A stretch of DNA of 8,094 nucleotides from Microcaldota archaeon. GTDB taxonomy: Archaea > Micrarchaeota > Micrarchaeia > Micrarchaeales > CABMGC01. The stretch spans positions 1 through 8,094 of the forward strand of contig JAJYXH010000025.1 of assembly GCA_021791075.1 (NCBI GenBank), read 5' to 3'. The position numbers and the translations under genes are program-made. The notes under the pieces are model-generated. The model saw only the letters and a program-made list of their open reading frames with translations, made no database searches and was not told the origin of the DNA. Positions 1 through 5,227 of the stretch are shown in pieces (position 1 is the first letter of the stretch; each line of letters starts with the position of its first letter).

Positions 1-40
1 GATAGCCACGGCTGACCATTCGTATATTCTTCCTATTCAT
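1..40 (-). CDS. Start of an unidentified gene, cut by the left edge
   Basis: Only the first 13 codons are visible, reading MNRKNIRMVSRGY, basic and without a stop up to the window edge. The start is chosen because a strong Shine-Dalgarno-like stretch (gggtggag on the minus strand, positions 50 to 43) sits two bases before the ATG at 40. The gene would begin 25 bases after the stop of the zinc-finger gene upstream, which suggests a two-gene operon driven by the same leaderless promoter. No family can be assigned from 13 residues, and the reading could be chance. Confidence 0.35.
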   Translation of the reverse strand, partial: MNRKNIRMVSRGY

Positions 41-42
41 CT

Positions 43-50
43 CTCCACCC
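43..50 (-). promoter_or_regulatory. Shine-Dalgarno-like site for the left-edge gene
   Basis: The minus strand reads gggtggag two bases before the ATG at 40. It contains the GGTG core common in archaeal internal operon genes. The upstream gene has no such site and instead has a TATA box close to its ATG, fitting the usual archaeal pattern of a leaderless first gene and an SD-led second gene. Confidence 0.4.
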
Positions 51-65
51 ATCAGTATCTCAGAA

Positions 66-251
66 TCATTGAGTACAGTATCGTATGTGCCAGAGGAAGT
101 CTCCGGGAGCGGTGTAGCTCCCGCTGCACTTCCAGCAAGTATAATGCGCGCGGGTGGGGTACGCCACGCGCAGATGATCGGATATGGCCCTGATGGCGGG
201 TTCAAAAATCGTGGGTATTTGGGGTATAAGTAGTGCCATCAGACCACACAT
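66..251 (-). CDS. Small C2HC zinc-finger protein (61 aa)
   Basis: The C-terminal half holds a single classical finger: C39-x2-C42-x12-H55-x3-C59, with aromatic Y37 before the first Cys, Y46 between the pairs and L53 before the His, the usual core positions of a C2H2/C2HC beta-beta-alpha finger. The first 36 residues are moderately hydrophobic with no recognisable domain. Archaeal genomes often encode such one-finger mini-proteins; most are uncharacterised and are assumed to bind nucleic acid or protein. The ATG at 251 is supported by a TATA box (284 to 277) centred about 29 bases upstream, which predicts a leaderless mRNA. A possible second gene with an SD site starts 25 bases downstream. It is divergent from the large regulator gene at 429. 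The regular Cys/His spacing plus the promoter make a real gene likely, but function is unknown. Confidence 0.62.
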   Translation of the reverse strand: MCGLMALLIPQIPTIFEPAIRAISDHLRVAYPTRAHYTCWKCSGSYTAPGDFLWHIRYCTQ

Positions 252-276
252 CCGAGATATATTATGGCTTAGCCAG

Positions 277-284
277 TATATATA
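277..284 (-). promoter_or_regulatory. TATA box for the zinc-finger gene
   Basis: The palindromic TATATATA lies 25 bases before the ATG at 251. This is the spacing expected when transcription starts at or within a few bases of the start codon. No SD site precedes that ATG, which agrees with a leaderless transcript. Confidence 0.55.
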
Positions 285-396
285 GGTAGTTTAGACTTAT
301 TGCCTCACGTGGTCGTAATGTAAGCAATGGTACAGAGTCTCGTCAATTTATGATCTATTCGACTAATGTTGCAAGTACACGAAATATAACATAATA

Positions 397-404
397 TTTA
401 TATA
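397..404 (+). promoter_or_regulatory. TATA box for the first Lrp-like regulator
   Basis: The sequence TTTATATA, a consensus archaeal TATA box, ends 24 bases before the ATG at 429, so transcription should begin at or just before the start codon. The preceding bases are A-rich, as expected for a BRE. The 177-base intergenic region 252-428 thus holds two divergent promoters; between them I see a CACGTG palindrome at 306-311 but no small gene or RNA. Confidence 0.65.
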
Positions 405-408
405 GGAC

Positions 409-430
409 ATAATTATACATAGTATATTAT
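409..430. promoter_or_regulatory. Imperfect inverted repeat over the start site, possible operator
   Basis: Two arms, ATAATTATAC (409-418) and GTATATTAT (422-430), are complementary apart from one extra T in the left arm and are separated by three bases. The element lies between the TATA box and the ATG, over the predicted transcription start. Archaeal Lrp-family proteins commonly repress their own genes by binding palindromes just downstream of the TATA box, so autorepression is plausible. AT-rich DNA gives such palindromes by chance, so this stays a candidate. Confidence 0.3.
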
Positions 431-1820
431 GGGGGATCTACCAGAGAGGGTTATGGAGACACTGAAAAAGTTGAGGTCAGAGTCGCCTCCGCCGCCATAT
501 ATAATAGCGAGGAAGATTCACGGCCGATATTACGTCTACAGTGATCTAATCTCTAAGGACAAAGAGGACAAGAAGAGGCTTTCTTCAGAGTACATGGGCA
601 GGATAACCGATGACGGCATTTTCATAAAAAGGGCCATAACAAAAGGCGATGAGCTCGAGAATGCTAGAGCAATAATAGAAGCACATGGGGGAAAGGTCAT
701 GCTGCCAGAAACCAGAGAAGCAAGAGAGCCTAGAGAGACCCTTACACGTGATGAAGTCGATAATAAGATACTCACTATTCTCAGCATGAATGCAAGGGCA
801 ACGCTTCCGTTCATTGCAAGTAGAGTCGGGCTGAGCGTATCGGCCGTGGATAATAGGATAAAGCGTCTAGAGAAACGTTATGGTATAAAGTATCTCGCCG
901 AGATCGATATAGAAAAACTAGGGTATTTAGAATTTATAATACTGGTTAAGTTCAAGGAGAAGACCCCCGATGTTAATCGGATAAAAGAGGCAATAAATCC
1001 ATTCAACAAGATCCAATTAGCAATACTGCTTAATGGGGGTGACTATGATTTACTAATATATGCCCTTGCAGAAACAAATAATGACATTAGTTTCCTATCA
1101 AGAGACTTAATGAATACGGCACTGTTGTCTAAGTACCCCTCGGAATGGTATACTGCACCATTTTATAACACGTATAACTTTGTACCACTAAATAATAACT
1201 TTATAGAAACACTTAATGAGAGATTAACAGGGAAAAGGGACTTATTAGAGGAGAGTATAATTCCAAGAACCAGGGCTCTTCTAACAAGAGAATTTGCTGT
1301 TCTTAGAGAATTGAATGAAAATGGCAAGACAGAATTTAGGGAAATAGACAAGAAGTATAATTTTGATACTGGTCGGGCTCAGTACTCATATCATAAGCTT
1401 GTAGAAACGGGCTTACTCAAGAGGGTCACAATTAATATGCAGAATACTCCGTTTAAGTACATTGCGATACTGTTTGTTAAGGTTACAAATCCTGGTGAGT
1501 TTGCAGATAAGAGAAGTGATTTACTTCGTAATATAATTGATGATGGGGGATATGTAACAAATAGTTACATTCTAGTCGGAAACATAGGGACACCGTATGG
1601 GGCAGTATTATTCGCCCCCATTTCTAAGGAATCCGAATTAAATGTGAGAAAGGAGCGGCTTTCAAGAATAAAGGGGATATCTATTCAAACGGCAATAGTT
1701 ACGGGAATACTAATAGGTGGCCCTTGTTATAGGAGATTTGACAATGCCTATTCCATACAGCATAAGATATTAGTTGAAACAGCAAAGGACAAACCCATGG
1801 CTAAGATTAGTTATGCCTAA
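429..1820 (+). CDS. Large double-Lrp/AsnC-like regulator with transposase-like N-terminal module
   Basis: Residues about 105-160 form an AsnC/Lrp winged helix (DEVDNKILTILSMNARATLP, then RVGLSVSAVDNRIKRLE as recognition region). A RAM-like alpha/beta ligand domain follows at about 165-255, including LNGGDYDLLIYAL, which matches the Lrp strand motif around the effector/dimer interface. A second, more divergent winged helix (about 285-330) and a second RAM-like domain (about 342-430) follow, so one chain may resemble a fused Lrp dimer. Residues 24-66 (RKIHGRYYVYSDL, then SSEYMGRITDDGIFIKR) resemble the front part of some IS1634-like transposases; this is pattern recognition only. Ordinary Lrp proteins are 140-170 aa. 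The start is supported by a TATA box 24 bases upstream and the absence of an SD site. GC drops from about 52% in the first winged helix to about 33% near 1200-1260. It is paralogous to the next gene. Ligand and targets are unknown. Confidence 0.85.
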   Translation: MGDLPERVMETLKKLRSESPPPPYIIARKIHGRYYVYSDLISKDKEDKKRLSSEYMGRITDDGIFIKRAITKGDELENARAIIEAHGGKVMLPETREAREPRETLTRDEVDNKILTILSMNARATLPFIASRVGLSVSAVDNRIKRLEKRYGIKYLAEIDIEKLGYLEFIILVKFKEKTPDVNRIKEAINPFNKIQLAILLNGGDYDLLIYALAETNNDISFLSRDLMNTALLSKYPSEWYTAPFYNTYNFVPLNNNFIETLNERLTGKRDLLEESIIPRTRALLTREFAVLRELNENGKTEFREIDKKYNFDTGRAQYSYHKLVETGLLKRVTINMQNTPFKYIAILFVKVTNPGEFADKRSDLLRNIIDDGGYVTNSYILVGNIGTPYGAVLFAPISKESELNVRKERLSRIKGISIQTAIVTGILIGGPCYRRFDNAYSIQHKILVETAKDKPMAKISYA

Positions 1821-1903
1821 AAATAAGTCTAAGGGGAGCAATGGTTCGTTGCATTCATGTTTCTTCACCTAACGGAATGTACGATTCCTATGTCTTTCCA
1901 GCC

Positions 1904-1911
1904 TTTAAAAG
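1904..1911 (+). promoter_or_regulatory. Possible TATA-like element upstream of the second regulator
   Basis: TTTAAAAG lies 45 bases before the ATG at 1957. If used, transcription would start near 1930-1935, giving a leader of about 25 bases. The identical element occurs in the right repeat copy at 3480-3487, where it would drive a transcript antisense to the end of mscS. It is weaker than the TATA boxes elsewhere in the window, so the promoter of the second regulator remains unclear. Confidence 0.25.
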
Positions 1912-1944
1912 CCTTTTCTACAGTCTGTTTATCTGAGGACATGG

Positions 1945-2138
1945 TTACCTTCTCTTATGCTTTGCGCCCTCCATGTCACCAAGGATCCTCTCGAATATCT
2001 CGGACCTCAGCCTCCTCACGTTAAGGTCGACAACGTCGAACCTCACCGATATTACATACAGAGTCGTGTGGAGATAGTCAATCGTTGTCGAATAGTCTGT
2101 TATCTTGTGCTTCCGCATCACCGCGTCGATCGCCTTCT
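1945..2138 (-). pseudogene. Detached 3' fragment of mscS
   Basis: Read on the minus strand, this segment encodes the last 64 residues of the MscS protein without frameshift or internal stop, ending at a TAA at 1945-1947. The penultimate motif KRKRR reads KHKRR because of the 1958 difference. Nothing of the channel's membrane or pore part is present upstream; after 2138 the sequence passes within about 15 bases into regulator-homologous DNA on the other strand. It therefore cannot make a channel and is a duplication remnant. Confidence 0.85.
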
Positions 2139-3345
2139 TTGCCTGGAGATATCGGAAAGAAACGAGATAGAAAATGCAATGTCAATAATAGAGGCGCATG
2201 GAGGAAAGGTCATGCTGCCAGAAAACAGAGGAGCAAGAGAGTTTAGAGATATCCTTACACGTGATGAAGTAGATAATAAGATACTCACTATCCTAAGCAT
2301 GAACGCAAGGGCGACGCTTCCATTCATCGCGAAGAGGGTCGGATTGAGCGTGTCGGCTGTGGATAACAGGATAAAGCAACTTGAAAAGAGATACGAGATA
2401 AAGTATATCGCGGAGATAAACATTGAAAAGCTAGGCTATCTAAAATTCGTGATACTGATAAGATTCATTGACAAGATACCTGCATCAGACACACTACAAG
2501 AAGTAATAAAGACAGAGCCGAGAGTGCAATTAGCACTGGCGCTAAGCGGCGGTGATTTTCATGTGCTTATGTATGTAATTGCAAAGACAAATGAAGAAGT
2601 TAACTTCTTGGCGAGAAGATTGATGCAGAATGCAGCATTATCCAGCTATTCAATACAGATGTACATAACTCCTTTTCATGAGAGTTATTGTTTTGTACCC
2701 TTGAGAAATGAATTTATAGATACGTTGAGAGAAAAGTCAAATAAACAAGATTTACTATTTGAAGACGACTTAACATCTAAAGAGAGAATGCTTTTAGAAA
2801 GAGAGTTTGCAGTGCTGAAGGAGTTGAACACAAATAGTGCAGAAGATTTCACGTACATAGATAGAAAGTATGGATTTGATGACGGACGGTCACAATACTC
2901 CTACCATAAGTTGTTAAAGGATCAATTACTAAAGAGGCCGACACTAACTATGCAAAAACTGAATACAAGGTACATTGCCGTTATATTCATTAAGGATAGT
3001 AATCTAGGGGAATTATATTCTACAAGAGAACCATTACTTAGAAACATAATAAAGGATACCGAAACTATAATCAACCATTATTTACTCATTGGAGATATTG
3101 GAGCGCCTTATGGGATATTACTGTTTCTCCCAGTATTTGATAATGCCGATGTTGATATTACCATACGCGAACTACTAAAGACTAAAGGAATTGTAATACA
3201 GACCGAGATTGTAACAAATATATTAATAGGTGATTTCTGCTACAGAAGATTCGATAATGCATACTCATTACAAGCCAAGATATTAGCTGAGGATTACGGA
3301 ATGACGCCCTTGATAAAAACAGTATACTCGGGCTACAAAAAGTAG
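1957..3345 (+). CDS. Second double-Lrp-like regulator, chimeric 5' end
   Basis: From about residue 65 onward this aligns with the regulator at 429-1820. The first winged helix (about 100-155; DEVDNKILTILSMNARATLP and RVGLSVSAVDNRIKQLEKRY) is almost identical. The RAM-like domain (about 160-250), second winged helix (about 280-325) and second RAM-like domain (about 338-425; shared SQYSYHKL, IGAPYG, CYRRFDNAYS) are roughly half identical. It lacks the paralogue's first 70 residues. Residues 1-60 are instead the antisense reading of the mscS 3' fragment and resemble no domain. The ATG at 1957 has no SD site and no well-placed TATA box. The in-frame ATG at 2179 would give a 388-aa protein starting just before the shared IIEAHGGKVMLPE and is a serious alternative. 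The intact frame over about 400 diverged codons, with mostly third-position changes in the winged helix, argues that the core is under selection. Confidence 0.72.
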   Translation: MLCALHVTKDPLEYLGPQPPHVKVDNVEPHRYYIQSRVEIVNRCRIVCYLVLPHHRVDRLLCLEISERNEIENAMSIIEAHGGKVMLPENRGAREFRDILTRDEVDNKILTILSMNARATLPFIAKRVGLSVSAVDNRIKQLEKRYEIKYIAEINIEKLGYLKFVILIRFIDKIPASDTLQEVIKTEPRVQLALALSGGDFHVLMYVIAKTNEEVNFLARRLMQNAALSSYSIQMYITPFHESYCFVPLRNEFIDTLREKSNKQDLLFEDDLTSKERMLLEREFAVLKELNTNSAEDFTYIDRKYGFDDGRSQYSYHKLLKDQLLKRPTLTMQKLNTRYIAVIFIKDSNLGELYSTREPLLRNIIKDTETIINHYLLIGDIGAPYGILLFLPVFDNADVDITIRELLKTKGIVIQTEIVTNILIGDFCYRRFDNAYSLQAKILAEDYGMTPLIKTVYSGYKK

Positions 3346-3380
3346 TATACTAAGGCGAACAGCGTGTTGATCCGAAGTTC

Positions 3381-3390
3381 TTCATTTTTA
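3381..3390 (+). terminator. Oligo-T stretch after the second regulator
   Basis: A run of five T (3385-3389) lies about 40 bases after the stop codon at 3345, with a further T-rich stretch near 3410-3425. Archaeal RNA polymerase often stops at such runs without a hairpin. If it fails, transcription would continue into the antisense strand of mscS. Confidence 0.3.
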
Positions 3391-3471
3391 CACCCAGAAA
3401 GTATCTTCATTCTTATTGTTTTAAACCTTTATCAAAGTGGCTTTTCCTGTTAAATATAATGTCTTCTACAC

Positions 3472-3714
3472 TTCCAGCCTTTAAAAGCCTTTTCTACAGT
3501 CTGTTTATCTGAGGACATGGTTACCTTCTCTTACGCTTTGCGCCCTCCATGTCACCAAGGATCCTCTCGAATATCTCGGACCTCAGCCTCCTCACGTTAA
3601 GGTCGACCACGTCGAACCTCACCGATATTACATACAGAGTCGTGTGGAGATAGTCAATCGTTGTCGAATAGTCTGTTATCTTGTGCTTCCGCATCACCGC
3701 GTCTATCGCCTTCT
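3472..3714 (+). repeat. Right copy of the 243-base direct repeat (intact mscS 3' end)
   Basis: This is the partner of 1896-2138. It contains mscS codons 268-331, the stop codon and 49 bases downstream. Because it is continuous with the rest of mscS and matches its higher GC, this copy is the original. The two direct copies bracket the second regulator, so recombination between them would remove or multiply a 1576-base unit. Confidence 0.95.
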
Positions 3715-4516
3715 CGGCATTTGCGAAAGGGATCGAGACGCCCAGGTCGAACTGGAGCTTGATCTTGTGCTCCTTAGCACGGTGATAGTTAAGGACTAGC
3801 GCCTGCGAGACTATGCTGTTTGGTATGTAGAGCGGAACCCCGTCCTCATGTATGACCTTTGTGTAGAGCACGCCTATGCTCTCTATCGTCCCGGCGAAGC
3901 CTGGTATGAACTTGTCGTGAGGATAGGTCTGCGGCTGCATCGTGTACTGCCATGTTTGTATATTGACGTAGTCTCCGGGCTCCAGGGTCTTGCTCGCAAG
4001 CAGGTATATACCTGATATAAGGTTAGAGATCGTGGACTGTGCCGCGAGACCCACCACTATGCCGAGGAAGCCAGCCCCGACGAGTATGCCGCTTATGTTC
4101 TGCACTCCTATCAGTATCGTGAGCACAGTGAGTATCAGAAGCGCATACGCTATCACCCGGAAGAGCTGCGAGAGCGTCCTTGCCTCGGCGCTGTTTATTC
4201 CCTTTATCATGTAATAGTATATGGCCCTTCCCAGCGACTCTATTACCAGTATCCCGAAGAATATCACCGCGGCTGAGTTTATCAGGCTGGTCTGTATCGC
4301 CGCCTGGTTCTGGTACAAGACGTGGCCCCCCGGGATTACGTTCATGTACGAGAGCGCTATGTACAGCACAGCAATTGCCATTGCTACCGCTATGTATACG
4401 TAAGGACTGGGCGTAAATATTCTGTGTCCACGTTGATTTGTAAACATTCTATCAGTCGCAGCAGATCCGGTCTGCAGAGATATCCATGACAAGGTATAAA
4501 ATACGCGCGGACTCAT
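3521..4516 (-). CDS. mscS: MscS-family small-conductance mechanosensitive channel
   Basis: The protein (331 aa) opens when membrane tension rises, letting ions and small solutes out during osmotic downshock. Hydrophobic segments lie at about 38-60, 78-103 and 118-138. The pore-lining TM3 at about 142-175 has the family's Gly/Ala-rich packing (GAGFLGIVVGLAAQSTISNL), followed by LEPGDYV leading into the beta domain; GTIESIG and PLYIPNS are typical MscS beta-domain motifs. The C-terminal alpha/beta domain covers about 250-320, and the tail is basic (KRKRR). About 20 extra residues (186-207) separate GDYV from GTIESIG compared with E. coli MscS. The length is close to E. coli MscS (286 aa) plus this insert and an N-terminal extension. 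M24 (ATG at 4447) is an alternative start, since residues 1-23 are not membrane-like and a good TATA box lies at 4502-4492. The last 64 codons are duplicated at 1945-2138. Confidence 0.93.
   Translation of the reverse strand: MSPRVFYTLSWISLQTGSAATDRMFTNQRGHRIFTPSPYVYIAVAMAIAVLYIALSYMNVIPGGHVLYQNQAAIQTSLINSAAVIFFGILVIESLGRAIYYYMIKGINSAEARTLSQLFRVIAYALLILTVLTILIGVQNISGILVGAGFLGIVVGLAAQSTISNLISGIYLLASKTLEPGDYVNIQTWQYTMQPQTYPHDKFIPGFAGTIESIGVLYTKVIHEDGVPLYIPNSIVSQALVLNYHRAKEHKIKLQFDLGVSIPFANAEKAIDAVMRKHKITDYSTTIDYLHTTLYVISVRFDVVDLNVRRLRSEIFERILGDMEGAKRKRR
4492..4502 (-). promoter_or_regulatory. Possible internal TATA box for mscS
   Basis: On the minus strand TTTTATACC fits the archaeal TATA consensus better than the element upstream of the ATG at 4516. 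Transcription from it would begin near 4471 and favour the start at 4447 (M24), with a leader of about 24 bases. It lies inside the longer reading frame, so the two start choices imply different promoters. Confidence 0.3.
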
Positions 4517-4534
4517 CGACGATGCATCAAAAGA

Positions 4535-4553
4535 CTTTTTAACCTTTAGTAAT
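4535..4553. promoter_or_regulatory. Divergent promoter region between mscS and lemA
   Basis: The stretch contains TTTTTAA (TTAAAAA on the other strand) followed by TTTAGTAA. For lemA these lie about 33 and 24 bases before the ATG at 4572; for mscS about 23 and 33 bases before the ATG at 4516. The whole divergent gap is only 55 bases, so the two promoters must overlap and probably compete or are co-regulated. Confidence 0.4.
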
Positions 4554-4571
4554 CATATCATTTTGGTATTG

Positions 4572-5210
4572 ATGATACTTCTACTGATAGGGGGCATAGT
4601 GGCCGTTATCATAGTCATTGCCCTATTCTTCATACTCGGGTTCAACGGACTCGTGACCAAGCGCAACAGGGTCCAGGATGCCTGGGCACAGATAGACGTG
4701 CAGTTGAAGAGGAGGTACGACCTTATCCCCAACCTCGTGGATACTGTCAAGGGATACATGAAGTACGAGAAGAACGTGCTCACGACCATCACGTCTCTCA
4801 GGAGCCAGATAGTCTCCGGATCGGTACAGGACAAGGCCTCGGCAAACAACCAGATCAGCCAGGCCCTAAAGTCGATCTTCGCCGTGGCAGAGAACTATCC
4901 CGACCTGAAGGCAAACCAGAACTTCCTGAACCTGCAGGACCAGCTCACAAACACGGAGGACAAGATCGCGTTCGTAAGGACGTCGTACAACGACTACGTC
5001 CTCGACTTCAACAATGCTGTGCAGCAGTTCCCCGGAATGATCTTCGCAAACATGTTCGGATTCAAGAAGGCCGACTTCTTCCAGGCTCCGGAAGAGGCCA
5101 AGGAGCCGGTGAAGGTCAACTTCGATGACGTCAACGCGCCTGGACCCGGTGCGCGTGGCGCTACGGCCCAGCCGCAGCAGAAGAAGCCGCAGAAGAAGCC
5201 GCAGAAGTAA
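4572..5210 (+). CDS. lemA: LemA-family membrane-anchored protein
   Basis: One N-terminal membrane helix (residues about 2-23) anchors the protein. Directly after it comes the LemA signature: a basic NxVxxAWAQIDVQLKRRYDLIPNLVDTVKGY segment (quoted in abbreviated form), then long amphipathic helices up to about 170, matching the family's helical-bundle fold. The tail from about 185 is Gly/Ala/Pro-rich and ends in KPQK repeats, likely disordered and basic. Family members are about 180-200 aa, so this one is typical at 212. ATG 4572 is chosen; an in-frame TTG at 4563 would add three residues and is slightly better placed for one TATA element. It is followed after 17 bases by htpX, a pairing known in many bacteria and archaea, where LemA is thought to assist membrane stress or protease function. 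The exact biochemical role is not established. Confidence 0.93.
   Translation: MILLLIGGIVAVIIVIALFFILGFNGLVTKRNRVQDAWAQIDVQLKRRYDLIPNLVDTVKGYMKYEKNVLTTITSLRSQIVSGSVQDKASANNQISQALKSIFAVAENYPDLKANQNFLNLQDQLTNTEDKIAFVRTSYNDYVLDFNNAVQQFPGMIFANMFGFKKADFFQAPEEAKEPVKVNFDDVNAPGPGARGATAQPQQKKPQKKPQK
5178..5207 (+). repeat. Short 12-base tandem repeat in the lemA tail
   Basis: The unit cagaagaagccg occurs twice and is followed by half a unit, encoding the QKKPQKKPQK tail of LemA. Such in-frame repeats can change copy number by slippage without breaking the gene, so tail length may vary between strains. Confidence 0.7.
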
Positions 5211-5215
5211 CACTT

Positions 5216-5221
5216 GGGTGA
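5216..5221 (+). promoter_or_regulatory. Shine-Dalgarno site of htpX
   Basis: GGGTGA lies six bases before the ATG at 5228, in the 17-base gap after lemA. It supports that start and internal translation of a shared lemA-htpX transcript. Confidence 0.65.
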
Positions 5222-5227
5222 ACCTGT

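Larger units (their letters stand above)
1896..2138 (+). repeat. Left copy of a 243-base direct repeat (mscS 3' end)
   Basis: This block matches 3472-3714 at a constant offset of 1576 bases with no gaps. I find three differences, at 1958 (T/C), 2032 (A/C) and 2128 (G/T). Sequence outside both ends is unrelated. The matching right copy is the last 64 codons of mscS plus 49 bases beyond its stop, so the left copy is the displaced one. It now holds the apparent 5' end of the second regulator gene. Confidence 0.95.

Noticed and set aside
306..340. Possible hairpin from ATTGC and GCAAT arms in the left intergenic region
   Set aside because: The arms are only five bases and about 20 bases apart; too weak for an RNA gene or terminator.
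536..814. 92-aa minus-strand frame inside regulator A (with a partner at 2118-2423 inside regulator B)
   Set aside because: The two are similar only because they mirror the conserved winged-helix coding sequence; low-complexity Ser/Leu composition and no promoter or SD site mark them as antisense shadows.
1941..2022. Short plus-strand frame starting ATGGTTACC just before the regulator B start, preceded by GAGG
   Set aside because: It ends after 27 codons, is pure antisense of mscS, and has no recognisable feature. The same frame exists in the right repeat copy, where it is plainly a shadow of mscS.
1896..3714. Insertion sequence or composite transposon with the 243-base repeats as ends
   Set aside because: The repeats are direct copies of the mscS 3' end, carry no transposase and no terminal inverted repeats, and no short target duplication is visible. 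Duplication or homologous integration explains them better.
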